This document shows positions 9,040 to 17,479 of a stretch of DNA of 64,000 nucleotides, in pieces. The stretch's first letter is position 1; each line of letters opens with the position of its first letter. The translations under genes and the position numbers were made by a program. The notes beneath the pieces were generated by a model that saw only the letters and a list, made by a program, of their open reading frames with translations, did no database searches and was not told the DNA's origin. This DNA comes from Clostridiaceae bacterium (GTDB lineage Bacteria > Bacillota > Clostridia > Lachnospirales > Lachnospiraceae): the NCBI GenBank assembly GCA_902363735.1, contig CABJBA010000007.1, forward strand, positions 1-64,000, in the 5' to 3' direction.

Positions 9040-9807
9040 ATGAAAAACCAGCGAATGAAAGATATAAAAGATTATATTACCAAACATGAGTCTGTAACTT
9101 TAAAGGAACTGTGTGAAGTCTTTAATATTTCTTTAAATACTGTACGCAGATATGTTGATGAAATCACAAAAAATTCCAATATTAAAAAAGTATATGGGGG
9201 AGTGTGCATCCAGACTCCGGTTTCCCCCCTGCCTACATTTACAGAGCGCAATATGACTCAGCACCAGGTTAAAGAAAAAATTGCAAAAAGAGCTGCTGAA
9301 TTTATCAGAGAAAACGATATAATCTATGTGGACTCAGGCACCACCACCATGCATCTGCTTGATTATATTCCCAGTCAAATGCCGGTTACAGTTATTACAA
9401 ACAGCTATCATATTGTTCACGCAGCAATAAACCGGCCTGAAATTGCTTTGATCGTTGTTCCGGGGATGTTAGACCGGAGAACCTTATCCTTTACCGGAGA
9501 AAACTTTCAGTTTCTGGACTCATTGAACATACACAAATCATTTATGGCCTGTACCGGAATCAGCGTACCTGACGGCGCCACTAACTCTTTTTCCGCCGAA
9601 TACGGCAACAAGAAAATTGCTGTTCGGAAAGCAGACCAGATATTTTTAATGGCAGACAGCAGTAAGTTCGGTGTTTCTACATTAATGACCTACTGCCCTC
9701 TTTCAGATATTGACTACATAATTACAGATAAAATGCCGGACCACCAGTTTGTCCAGGCTATTTCAGAATATGATCATTCCATTATTTTATGTGAAGACGA
9801 AATGTAA
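9040..9807 (+). CDS. DeoR/GlpR-family transcriptional regulator
   Basis: About 255 residues with the family's two-part layout. The N-terminal winged helix-turn-helix (MKDIKDYITKHESVTLKELCEVFNISLNTVRRYVDEI, then KVYGGV) is followed by a sugar-phosphate sensor domain (DIIYVDSGTTTMHLL, VITNSYHIV, KSFMACTGIS, FLMADSSKFG). It is divergent from the inositol operon and probably represses it until a phosphorylated intermediate binds, as IolR does in Bacillus. I prefer the ATG at 9040, nine bases after AAAGGG, to the ATG at 9034. Confidence 0.88.
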   Translation: MKNQRMKDIKDYITKHESVTLKELCEVFNISLNTVRRYVDEITKNSNIKKVYGGVCIQTPVSPLPTFTERNMTQHQVKEKIAKRAAEFIRENDIIYVDSGTTTMHLLDYIPSQMPVTVITNSYHIVHAAINRPEIALIVVPGMLDRRTLSFTGENFQFLDSLNIHKSFMACTGISVPDGATNSFSAEYGNKKIAVRKADQIFLMADSSKFGVSTLMTYCPLSDIDYIITDKMPDHQFVQAISEYDHSIILCEDEM

Positions 9808-9824
9808 GGATATGGGTAAAAATG

Positions 9825-9850
9825 AAAAGGCGGAGACAATTGTCTCCACC
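9825..9850 (-). terminator. Terminator after the small lipoprotein
   Basis: On the minus strand GGTGGAGAC-AATT-GTCTCCGCC is followed by TTTT. The core GGAGACAATTGTCTCC is a perfect palindrome and may also stop transcription of the regulator gene coming the other way. Confidence 0.6.
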
Positions 9851-9855
9851 CTGAA

Positions 9856-10050
9856 TTATTTTGCAGCAGTTTCTGATTCTCCAGCTGGGGATTCCCCTGT
9901 CTTTTCAGTTGCTCCTGAAACAGCGTCGGCTGTGGTTTCTGCGGTTGTCGCTGCCGCAGGCTCAGGCGAACTGCCGCCGCATGCAGAAATAATTGTCATA
10001 GTTAATATGGCGGTGCTTGTAAGTACAAGTTTTTTTGCTGTTAATTTCAC
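9856..10050 (-). CDS. Small Ala/Thr/Glu-rich lipoprotein
   Basis: The peptide has 64 residues. It starts at a GTG (10050) with AAGGAGGAG about 8 bp upstream. Residues 1-24 form a lipoprotein signal (KLTAKKLVLTSTAILTMTIISAC) ending in ISAC, so the mature N-terminus is Cys24 followed by GGSS. The remaining 40 residues are low-complexity Pro/Ala/Thr/Glu with no fold that I recognise. It is probably a membrane-anchored surface peptide; its function is unknown. It has its own terminator. Confidence 0.65.
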   Translation of the reverse strand: MKLTAKKLVLTSTAILTMTIISACGGSSPEPAAATTAETTADAVSGATEKTGESPAGESETAAK

Positions 10051-10252
10051 AATAATTCTCCTCCTTATTGCTGCACGGATTAATAGGCTTTCTGTGTCTT
10101 TGAGGCCCCATATCAAGTCTAGCATTATAAATAGTTAAAGTCAATTGATGCAGCCTGATTTCAAACCATTGTCCATTGTTAATTTCCTATATTCCTGCTA
10201 TAATTTTATTTAAGAATAAAATAAAAATTTAAACTGCCAGGAGGAATTGTAT

Positions 10253-10822
10253 ATGCTGAAAGACCTAGTTACCAAATCCCGTACCTACCGCCGTTTTTAT
10301 GAGGAAGAAGCCATTTCACTGGAAGATTTAAGAGATCTGGCTGACTTAGCCAGACTGGCTCCCTCTTCCGCCAACTCTCAGGCTCTAAAGTTCCGGCTGT
10401 GCAATACACCGGAAGAAAATGCCAAGGTATTCAATACTCTGTCCTGGGCAGGTGCTCTGTCCCAGTGGAAGGGGCCGGAGGAAGGGGAGCGTCCCTCCGC
10501 TTATATCGTTATCCTGTGTGATCTTTCCCTTGGAAAGAACAAGCTTTATGACGACGGAATTACCGCTCAGACCATGATGCTGGGTGCAGTGGAAAAAGGG
10601 TATGGCGGCTGTATCCTTGCCAGTGTACAAAGGGAAAAGCTGGCAAGAGCCCTGGGCATTGATATCTCCCGTTATTCCGTTGATCTGGTTCTTGCACTTG
10701 GAAAGCCTAAGGAAGAGGTAGTCCTGGTTCCCATAAAGGACGACGGAAGCGTCCGTTATTACAGGGATGATAATCAGGTGCACTACGTTCCCAAGAGAGA
10801 GCTTGATGATATTATTATCTAA
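10253..10822 (+). CDS. Nitroreductase family FMN oxidoreductase
   Basis: About 189 residues. The N-terminal SRTYRRFYEE and LARLAPSSANSQALKFRL are the FMN-phosphate-binding Arg/Ser region of small nitroreductases, and the central DDGITAQTMMLGAVEKGYGGCILASV matches the dimer/FMN core. It would reduce an electron-poor substrate with NAD(P)H; the substrate is unknown. The ATG at 10253 sits eight bases after CAGGAGG. An intrinsic terminator follows directly, so it is a single-gene unit. Confidence 0.85.
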   Translation: MLKDLVTKSRTYRRFYEEEAISLEDLRDLADLARLAPSSANSQALKFRLCNTPEENAKVFNTLSWAGALSQWKGPEEGERPSAYIVILCDLSLGKNKLYDDGITAQTMMLGAVEKGYGGCILASVQREKLARALGIDISRYSVDLVLALGKPKEEVVLVPIKDDGSVRYYRDDNQVHYVPKRELDDIII

Positions 10823-10839
10823 GCCTGGCAGGAGTTTTT

Positions 10840-10882
10840 AAAACAGCCGGTTTCCTGATTCTTCAGAGCCGGCTGTTTTTTA
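10840..10882 (+). terminator. Intrinsic terminator after the nitroreductase gene
   Basis: AAAACAGCCGG pairs perfectly with CCGGCTGTTTT and is followed by T-rich sequence. It can work in both directions and also faces the zinc-ribbon gene. Confidence 0.8.
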
Positions 10883-10890
10883 TTGTCTAT

Positions 10891-11271
10891 TTAAAAACGC
10901 TGTCCGCATTTAGGGCAGTATTCGAAGTTCTCAGCTGTTTCATACCCGCAGCCTGAACACTTCTTTTGGTTCCATTCTGCCGCCCTGTGCCCGGACTGCA
11001 CCAGAGTTAAATCCTGCTCGCCGATATCTGCAGACTCCCTCCGGCTGATCTGCTTCCCCTTTTCAGGGTTCAGTTCATAAATAGTATTGCAGCATGACAT
11101 CTGAACGTAATAACGCCGGTTCCATCTTATGATGGGGATGAAGAATATGCTGAAATAGCTATAGGTCATGAATACCTGGTATCTTCCATAGCCTTCGCAC
11201 TGGCCGCAAATAATTGTTTTTGTATAATCCAGTATTTTCTTTCCCTGGCTCATCCCGAATATAAATAGCAT
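10891..11271 (-). CDS. Zinc-ribbon protein of unknown function
   Basis: A 126-residue protein. The C-terminus has a classic zinc ribbon, CSGCGYETAENFEYCPKCGQRF (about residues 105-126). The N-terminal part has CGQCEGYGRYQVFMTYSYFSIFFIPIIRW, an early Cys pair followed by a short hydrophobic stretch, as in the zinc-ribbon 15 family of small clostridial proteins. A strong AGGAGGAAGCG precedes the ATG. The function is not known. Confidence 0.65.
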   Translation of the reverse strand: MLFIFGMSQGKKILDYTKTIICGQCEGYGRYQVFMTYSYFSIFFIPIIRWNRRYYVQMSCCNTIYELNPEKGKQISRRESADIGEQDLTLVQSGHRAAEWNQKKCSGCGYETAENFEYCPKCGQRF

Positions 11272-11409
11272 CGCTTCCTCCTGAAATTGGAATTTAAACT
11301 TTTTTGTTTTTTCTGTCTTCTATCATACAACAACTATTTTCAAAAGAAAATACCATTTTCAAATGTCAAAGCTTGCTTGCTGTCATCTGCTACGTTAAAT
11401 TCCACATTG

Positions 11410-11438
11410 AAAAAGAGACATTGTTTTCACAATGCCTC
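11410..11438 (-). terminator. Terminator of the DUF378 gene
   Basis: On the minus strand GAGGCATTG-TGAAAA-CAATGTCTC is followed by TTTTT. The 11272-11409 stretch otherwise shows no gene. Confidence 0.7.
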
Positions 11439-11455
11439 CATTTCCATACCAATCA

Positions 11456-11668
11456 CTATCTCTCTGTACTTACTTCGGAACGACCATAAAAGGTGAACAG
11501 GTACAATCCGCAAATTCCCACCAGAGCATACAGGATTCTGGAAATCCATGTCATGCTGCCAAAAATAAATGACACCAGGTTGAAATCGAAGAAACCTACC
11601 AGCCCCCAATTCACTGCGCCCACAATGGCTATAGTAAGGGCTGTGTAGTCCAATGCTTTATTTCTCAT
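11456..11668 (-). CDS. DUF378 family membrane protein
   Basis: 70 residues with two membrane segments (ALTIAIVGAVNWGLVGFF and ILYALVGICGLYLFTFY). The NWGLVGFF pattern and spacing are typical of the DUF378/YuzA family found across Firmicutes. The role of the family is unknown. AAAGGAGGT precedes the ATG and a terminator follows, so it is monocistronic. Confidence 0.85.
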   Translation of the reverse strand: MRNKALDYTALTIAIVGAVNWGLVGFFDFNLVSFIFGSMTWISRILYALVGICGLYLFTFYGRSEVSTER

Positions 11669-11725
11669 GGCACTACCTCCTTTTCATCAGTTATTATGAG
11701 ATAGAGGCCTGATTTTTATACATTA

Positions 11726-13237
11726 TTATCCCAAGCCGTTGATCCTTGTTCTTATTTCATCCTCACGGTTGTTAAATAAAAGACGTTTATTGTACTGGTA
11801 ATACCTTTCACAGTCGTATTCTTTTAAAAATTGAACGCTGTAATAACCTGTATTCAGCTCTGTTACAAATATGACCATTTCCTGCCCGTCTCCAAAAGCT
11901 GCCTCCATAAAATCAAAAACGTGTTCCAGAGCTTTACCCGACTCTGACAGTGCCTCATGATACCCGATACTTTCCTCTTCAAACATCTGACCGATCCGTT
12001 CCCAGGCTGTTTTTATATCCTCAATATCTTCTCTTTTAAGAACTTCTTCATACTTGAGGAGAAGTCCTTCCACATCACGCCGCAGATAATCTTCCCTTCT
12101 GCTTAAAAGACCGGCTTCCCTTTTTCCATTCCAATCCTGTTTCCATTTGTCCCGCAAAGAGGTCAAACGGCCTGTCATGGAACCTGAAACATTTTCTTCT
12201 GTTTCCGGATTGATTTCTTTTAATGCCTCCATCAAAAGTTCAGTCCTGTCTCCCTGGTCAGAAACCTTACGAAAGCCCTGACCCAGCCTGGACAAAAGCA
12301 GGCCTATAACATTTATTTTTTCATCAAAAGCAGCCCGCTTCAGCTTATCGCATAATCTTTCACGAATGACCCCTGATAAAATCTCATCAACCTGATAATC
12401 TTCCTGATACTTATAGTATAGCTCCAGGTAGTTTGCAAAATCCTTAGAAATTTTTGGAAATTGAATGTATTCTCCCACCACATCCCGATCCGGCTTTCTG
12501 CCCAGCCGCTCGCTGATCTGGATAAAACGGGATAAGTCCTCCCAGCCTCTGGGAGTGGCTAAAAGCTTGCCGTCCACTGTAGTTTCAATGCGGCAGAAAT
12601 TTTCAGTTCTGGCATTTAAATAAGATATGACCGCGGGATGAAGTCCATTTTCATAAGCATAAGCCTTCCACACTTCATAATCCGGCTCCACATGAATCAG
12701 CTTGATTCTGTCCAGAGTCACAACATCAAAATCCCGGACCGACTTGTTATATTCCGGGGGATTTCCTGCGGTAACAATGATCCAGCCTTGGGGAATGCTG
12801 TGATTTCCAAAGGTTTTATACTGAAGAAATTGAAGCATGGTAGGTGCCAATGTCTCAGAAACGCAGTTAATTTCATCAATAAAAAGGATTCCCTGGCTCA
12901 GCCCTGTACTTTCTATTTTATCATAAATGGAAGCCACAATTTCACTCATGGTATATTTTGTTACGCTATAATGGTTGCCTCCGTATTCCTTTTCCGTAAT
13001 AAAAGGCAGACCCACTGCACTCTGGCGGGTATGGTGGGTGATGGTATAGGCAACCAGTCCAACCTGACACTCCCTTGCCACCTGCTCCATGATCTGAGTT
13101 TTCCCGATACCGGGAGGCCCCATGAGGAAAATAGGCCTCTGCCGCATGGACGGTATTTCATAGGAACCATAGGAATCCTTGAGGAGATAGGCTTCAATGG
13201 TATTTTTAATTTCTTCTTTTGCTCGTTTTATATTCAT
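11726..13237 (-). CDS. MoxR-type AAA+ ATPase
   Basis: A 503-residue AAA+ ATPase with Walker A GPPGIGKT (residues 40-47), Walker B GILFIDEIN (about 116-124) and sensor-region IIVTAGNPPEYNKSVRDF. The C-terminal half is helical with no domain that I recognise. MoxR ATPases usually work with a VWA-domain protein as a chaperone or metal-insertase pair, and a VWA-like gene lies 14 bp upstream in the same operon. The cellular target is unknown. Confidence 0.85.
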   Translation of the reverse strand: MNIKRAKEEIKNTIEAYLLKDSYGSYEIPSMRQRPIFLMGPPGIGKTQIMEQVARECQVGLVAYTITHHTRQSAVGLPFITEKEYGGNHYSVTKYTMSEIVASIYDKIESTGLSQGILFIDEINCVSETLAPTMLQFLQYKTFGNHSIPQGWIIVTAGNPPEYNKSVRDFDVVTLDRIKLIHVEPDYEVWKAYAYENGLHPAVISYLNARTENFCRIETTVDGKLLATPRGWEDLSRFIQISERLGRKPDRDVVGEYIQFPKISKDFANYLELYYKYQEDYQVDEILSGVIRERLCDKLKRAAFDEKINVIGLLLSRLGQGFRKVSDQGDRTELLMEALKEINPETEENVSGSMTGRLTSLRDKWKQDWNGKREAGLLSRREDYLRRDVEGLLLKYEEVLKREDIEDIKTAWERIGQMFEEESIGYHEALSESGKALEHVFDFMEAAFGDGQEMVIFVTELNTGYYSVQFLKEYDCERYYQYNKRLLFNNREDEIRTRINGLG

Positions 13238-13251
13238 AGTTAAGTCTCCTG

Positions 13252-14571
13252 TTATTTAATTTCCATATCCTCAGGCGTCAATATCACCTTCATGGCCCAG
13301 CCGGGGACGGAAATATCTTCATACTGGTCCTTCATAAAAACAAAAGCAGTATCATAAGGAGGCATTTTCACCGGATAAATTCCCTTTCCATCGGTAAAAT
13401 AAATCAATCCCCGAAGTTTTTTAAAGGCCCCTTTATTCATAAGGCTGGTTGCATATTCAAAGGCTGGACGAAAATCCGTACCTCCAAAGCCGGACAGAGA
13501 AAAATGCTCCATATAGTCCTCCATCTCCTCTCTGCTGGTGATGGTTACGTCAGAACGAATTTCCTCATCACACTGGATGATGTGAATGTTAATCTTTCTG
13601 AAATAACTTTCCGACTCCCCAAGAACCCCATAGGTTTCCTGAAGAAACTGGCTCACCAAATTTCCCGATACAGACATGGATGTATCAATGACAATAACAA
13701 AATCTTCTATTTTAAAAACCTCTTTTGTTTCCAAAGGTTCAATTAAAGGCATATTTTTATAAAGAGACAGGCCGTAGGTATAAAAAACATAATCAAAAGA
13801 ATCCGGATCAACTTCCGCCTCTTCCTTCAGGACTGCAAACTTTCTTAAAAACTTTTTATAGTCATACTGTTCCCTGTTTTCAACTTTAATCTGTTCCAAA
13901 AGATTCTTAGAGGATTTCTCATCCTTTTCTCCAAAGGACTCCATCTCCGTTTCCATCTTCTCCCGGATGTTCTGCCACTGGTTCTGTCGCTCTATCGGAA
14001 GCCTTGGGTCCTGTTCCCTGTCCCAAAGACTGTGGCTGTCCACGTAGAACTCTCCTGCCATTTTCTGAAGCTGTTCTGTTTGGAAGTTCTTTTCCATTAG
14101 AAACTGATAGATTCCTTCTGCAGTAAAGACTTTTAGTTGTTCTCCAATCCGCCCGTACACATCTCTGCGGTACCCGGACTGATGACGGTAAACCGATTTT
14201 ATATAAAAATTGTCTAATATTGACTCTATGGCAATGTCACAGGCTAAGTCCCAGACCCACTTTTCCCGGTTCTTTCTGGAATATAAATGGCAAAACAGGC
14301 AGTGAAACAGCATGTGCAAATAAGCCCGGTTCACCGGGACCCGGTTGCTTTTATACATAGCAAACAAATGCTCCGGCTGATAATAAATTACGGCACCATC
14401 TGTTGCAAATCCTGCCCCGGACCAGTCTGCTTCAAAAATGAAGCTGCTAAGGGCAATATCCAGATACCGAAAATTTAAATACAGCTCATTGCGGGCATTC
14501 GTTAAAATGTCACTGCCTATTTCCACTATTTTCAGCTCATCAAGCTGTTTTTGCCTTACCGGATCAATCAT
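13252..14571 (-). CDS. VWA-like domain protein (DUF2201 type)
   Basis: About 439 residues. The N-terminal half resembles the putative metallopeptidase-like domain of DUF2201 proteins (LHMLFHCLFCHLY, with a His-rich helix). The C-terminal half is VWA-like: EDFVIVIDTSMSVSGNL gives the D-x-S-x-S metal site, and GGTDFRPAFEYA supplies the distal Thr/Asp. It is the likely partner of the MoxR ATPase. The ATG at 14571 is chosen because GGAAGG lies seven bases before it. Confidence 0.82.
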   Translation of the reverse strand: MIDPVRQKQLDELKIVEIGSDILTNARNELYLNFRYLDIALSSFIFEADWSGAGFATDGAVIYYQPEHLFAMYKSNRVPVNRAYLHMLFHCLFCHLYSRKNREKWVWDLACDIAIESILDNFYIKSVYRHQSGYRRDVYGRIGEQLKVFTAEGIYQFLMEKNFQTEQLQKMAGEFYVDSHSLWDREQDPRLPIERQNQWQNIREKMETEMESFGEKDEKSSKNLLEQIKVENREQYDYKKFLRKFAVLKEEAEVDPDSFDYVFYTYGLSLYKNMPLIEPLETKEVFKIEDFVIVIDTSMSVSGNLVSQFLQETYGVLGESESYFRKINIHIIQCDEEIRSDVTITSREEMEDYMEHFSLSGFGGTDFRPAFEYATSLMNKGAFKKLRGLIYFTDGKGIYPVKMPPYDTAFVFMKDQYEDISVPGWAMKVILTPEDMEIK

Positions 14572-14621
14572 TGCTTCACCTTCCTTCCCTTTCATTGGGT
14601 CTGTTGATTCAGCTATACAAA

Positions 14622-15599
14622 TTATTTCAGAGAGAACTTCCGCTTTACGGCAGGAAAACGCCTGCGGCGTATTTCCATCAGTTCACTCAAAACCTCTGTG
14701 CGGTCTGACTCCACTGCCAGGTCAACCAAGCTGTCAAAGGTCTTTCTGTCCCGTCCGTACTCCCTTGCCAGCCAGAGAAAAAACTCAGGATCCTTCTCCG
14801 CAACAGCCACCTTCCCGGCCGATGTCATATGACCTTCCAAATAGTCTTCATAAATTTTCCGGGCCTGATCATATAGGTCAACAGGAGTATAAAGCCTGCC
14901 AAGGACCATGGCTGCTGTCACCGATTCCCTTTCCTGCACCAGTGCATGGGGAAAAAGAGCATCGTATTTGTGAAACTGAAATTCCGTATGTTCAAAGCAG
15001 TAGCGGTACAGATGGCCGCATCCATGCATTTCCCGGATGGTAATCCGGGCCGGAGTGTGTTCTACCGACTCCTCAAACATCTCAGGAAAGACCAGTCGGG
15101 CAGTTCCTTTTTTGCTATAATAGTTTATATATAGTTCCTGACGCAGTTCTGCAAGAATTTCCTCCATGCAGGAACGTTTTCCCGCCACAACATGAATATC
15201 CAGAGACCGGATTCCTGTGCAGCCGGTAAACAGCCCGGAACCTAAATCTTCTATGGAACTATAGCAATGGAGATGAGACAGTTCATAACAATTATAAAAT
15301 GCATAATTGCCTATTTTTCTGATAGTATCCGGCAGATACAGGGACGTCAGCTTTTCACAGTTGATTTCCGGAGGCAGGTCCGTTTCTTCTGTAACAGGAT
15401 TTCCCTCTTCATCACAAATCAATATTTCACTTCCCGTACGGGCAAGCATTGCATCTCTGCCCCAACCGCAGGAAAAAGCATAGGCGGACAGTTCGTTCAC
15501 CGTTCTGTTTCCAATTTTCTCGGGTACCCGTACAATGCCATCATATCCCCGGTATCCGAGGATTTTTATATGATTATCCACAATCTGATACAAAAACAT
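14622..15599 (-). CDS. BspA-type leucine-rich repeat protein
   Basis: A 325-residue protein. Residues about 10-140 contain LRR_5/BspA-type repeats (KILGYRGYDGIVRVPEKIGNRTVNELSAYAF, LTSLYLPDTIRKIGNYAFYNC, IEDLGSGLFTGC). The C-terminal half is a helical region with no family that I recognise. There is no signal peptide, so it appears cytoplasmic. It precedes the VWA-like and MoxR genes (gap 50 bp) and seems to be the first gene of this three-gene operon. Confidence 0.75.
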   Translation of the reverse strand: MFLYQIVDNHIKILGYRGYDGIVRVPEKIGNRTVNELSAYAFSCGWGRDAMLARTGSEILICDEEGNPVTEETDLPPEINCEKLTSLYLPDTIRKIGNYAFYNCYELSHLHCYSSIEDLGSGLFTGCTGIRSLDIHVVAGKRSCMEEILAELRQELYINYYSKKGTARLVFPEMFEESVEHTPARITIREMHGCGHLYRYCFEHTEFQFHKYDALFPHALVQERESVTAAMVLGRLYTPVDLYDQARKIYEDYLEGHMTSAGKVAVAEKDPEFFLWLAREYGRDRKTFDSLVDLAVESDRTEVLSELMEIRRRRFPAVKRKFSLK

Positions 15600-15674
15600 T
15601 TCAATATCCTTTCCTCTAATGGCTTAACACATTAGTTTACCAGAAAAAATGAGTATACGCAATAAATTTTAATA

Positions 15675-15725
15675 AAAAAGGCTTTTGCCCTGCAGATGGT
15701 TGCACATCAAAAGGACAAAAGCCAA
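15675..15725 (-). terminator. Terminator of larE
   Basis: On the minus strand GGCTTTTGTCC and GGGCAAAAGCC form an 11-bp stem with one mismatch, followed by TTTTTTATT. Confidence 0.75.
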
Positions 15726-15759
15726 TTTACTTTTATTTAAGGTAACACAAAAGCGGTTC

Positions 15760-16572
15760 TCACGCCTCCGGCAAAGTCAAGTTCATGCTTCCAGTCCGGT
15801 AGCCATCTAAATCCAGAGTCACATAGGAAAAGCCCAGACCGTGAAATGCATCTACAATCTCCTGCCTCTTCAGCCCCTCCACCAACTGCATCAGCTGGGA
15901 AGGAAGAACTTCAATTCTTGCTATGGTTCCATGGATTCTGACCCGAACCTGTTTCAATCCCATATCCAGAAGAATCTGCTCTGCCCGGTCCACCATGGAC
16001 AGCTTTTCTTTTGTAATGGTTTCACCGTATACGAAGCGGCTGGATAAACAGGCGAATGACTGCTTATCCCAGGTGGGTAAACTCAATTCTCTGGAAAGTT
16101 CACGGATTTCCTCCTTGGTGAGCTTTACATGGCGCAAAGGGCTGCGAACATTTAACTCTGCTACGGCCTGCAAGCCAGGACGGTAATCTCCATTGTCATC
16201 CTCATTGGAGCCTTCCACAATTTCACTTATACCATGTTCAGCGGCTATAACTGCAATCTTTTCAAATAACTCATGCTTGCATAAATAGCAGCGGTTTTTT
16301 GGATTGCTGCTGAAACCATCTATATCCAGTTCTTCACTGTCCACAATAAAATGCCGGATTCCTTCTGCTTTACAAAATTCCACCGCCTCATTCAACTCTC
16401 TTTCAGGAAAGGAACAGGAACGGGCTGTAACAGCAATCACACGGTCCCCCAGTACGTCATAGGCTGTTTTCAGCAGAAATGTGGAATCAACACCTGATGA
16501 AAAAGCAACAGCAACACTCCCAAGCTGGGAAAGATAGGTTTTAAGTTCTTTATTTTTTTCTTGTAAAGTCAT
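15760..16572 (-). CDS. larE: LarE, ATP-dependent sacrificial sulfur transferase
   Basis: About 270 residues with the PP-loop SSGVDSTFLLK (residues 25-35), NRCYLCKHELF and WDKQSFACLSSRFVYGE. LarE adenylylates and then sulfurates pyridinium bis-thiocarboxylate mononucleotide to build the nickel-pincer cofactor of lactate racemase-type enzymes. Cys95, Cys98 and Cys175 resemble the three-cysteine set of cluster-carrying LarE proteins rather than the single sacrificial Cys form; this is inference. No larA, larB or larC is nearby. The ATG at 16572 follows AAGGAG at 5 nt; a GTG lies two codons earlier. Confidence 0.88.
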   Translation of the reverse strand: MTLQEKNKELKTYLSQLGSVAVAFSSGVDSTFLLKTAYDVLGDRVIAVTARSCSFPERELNEAVEFCKAEGIRHFIVDSEELDIDGFSSNPKNRCYLCKHELFEKIAVIAAEHGISEIVEGSNEDDNGDYRPGLQAVAELNVRSPLRHVKLTKEEIRELSRELSLPTWDKQSFACLSSRFVYGETITKEKLSMVDRAEQILLDMGLKQVRVRIHGTIARIEVLPSQLMQLVEGLKRQEIVDAFHGLGFSYVTLDLDGYRTGSMNLTLPEA

Positions 16573-16871
16573 ATGCACTCCTTAAGCAGGTCTTTTAACC
16601 ATTTATCCTGTAACAGACCATATATGTATGTTTTATAAAAATTATAACAATATATGATTTGTGTGTCAATGGTTTTAAGATTTCCTGTGTATCAGTTAAG
16701 CAGACAGACCTTTTTCTATCCTTTATTCTTACTTTTATTGCTTCATTTTTAATAGTAAAGTTATAAAGCTAAAGAAGTATTTTATATGGTATTTCCTGAT
16801 TTAATGTAACTCTTGATAAAGATGATTACTTATGAACAGAACAGTTTGCTTTATAAAAACATAACCATTAC
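16573..16871. other. AT-rich intergenic region at the prophage edge
   Basis: About 300 bp between larE and a terminator. I see no gene with a ribosome site; the larE promoter probably lies here. Confidence 0.4.
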
Positions 16872-16914
16872 AAACGGGCGCTGTCTCCTACCTTTTGACA
16901 GCACCCGTTTTAGT
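16872..16914 (-). terminator. Intrinsic terminator after the GH18 remnant
   Basis: AACGGGCGCTGTC and GACAGCACCCGTT form a long stem with one mismatch, ending in T-rich sequence on both strands. It lies directly after the GH18 stop codon. Confidence 0.7.
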
Positions 16915-16918
16915 ATTC

Positions 16919-17479
16919 TCAAATTCTATCAATTAAAAACATATCATCCAGCAGCAGCCAGTTATTGCGGAAGAACTGCATTAACTGCCAGTAACCTGCT
17001 CCTGTCAGCCCAAATTCCTTGATTAAATCAAACTTGGCCTTATAGCTTCTCACATCTTCAAACCATACTTCATGCTCAATACCGTACTGCCAGTAGCGGA
17101 AGTAGGGACTCATAGCCAACTCATCAAACTGAATCTCAGCACCATGATCAATTGCAAGACGAACAGCCTCTAAATTACTTATGGTTCGGGCCACTGTCGT
17201 TCCTCTTTCATAGGGTAAAGGCCAGTCGTAGCCATAGTTGGGAATGCCAAGGCTGATTTTTTCTCTTGGGATTTCAGTCAGGGCATATTCTACCACTCTT
17301 CTGACCATGTTGATTGGGGCTACGGCCATGGGGGGGCCGTATGTATATGGGCCGGGAGGGGGTGGGTAATAACAGGAGGGGATACCAGATACCAACCTAT
17401 AATTTATTCTGCCTTTATTAGTGTAACCACTTATGACTGATGTCAATTCTAACTCCAATTCATAAGTGTACGTAATCAT
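16919..17479 (-). pseudogene. 3' remnant of a GH18 spore-type glycosidase gene
   Basis: From about residue 46 onward the frame is a good match to the C-terminal half of GH18 proteins of the YaaH/SleL type: YTYGPPMAVAPIN, RRVVEYALTEIP, KISLGIPNYGYDWPLPY, the HGAEIQFDELAMSPYF stretch, and GLTGAGYWQLMQFFRNNWLLL. The N-terminal half, with the catalytic DxxDxE of GH18, is missing. It is replaced by about 45 unrelated residues running into a proline-rich junction (YYPPPPGP). The start of this frame overlaps the neighbouring gene's stop as ATGA, probably by chance. I read it as the tail of a host gene cut by prophage insertion near 17.33-17.40 kb. Confidence 0.65.

Noticed and set aside
9749..10138. 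129-residue plus-strand frame over the small lipoprotein gene.
   Set aside because: It is the complement of an Ala/Thr-rich lipoprotein that has a signal peptide and ribosome site; the plus frame has neither.
17330..17410. G-rich run near the GH18 junction as a G-quadruplex control element.
   Set aside because: The G-runs are irregular and encode a proline-rich junction; nothing else supports a control function.
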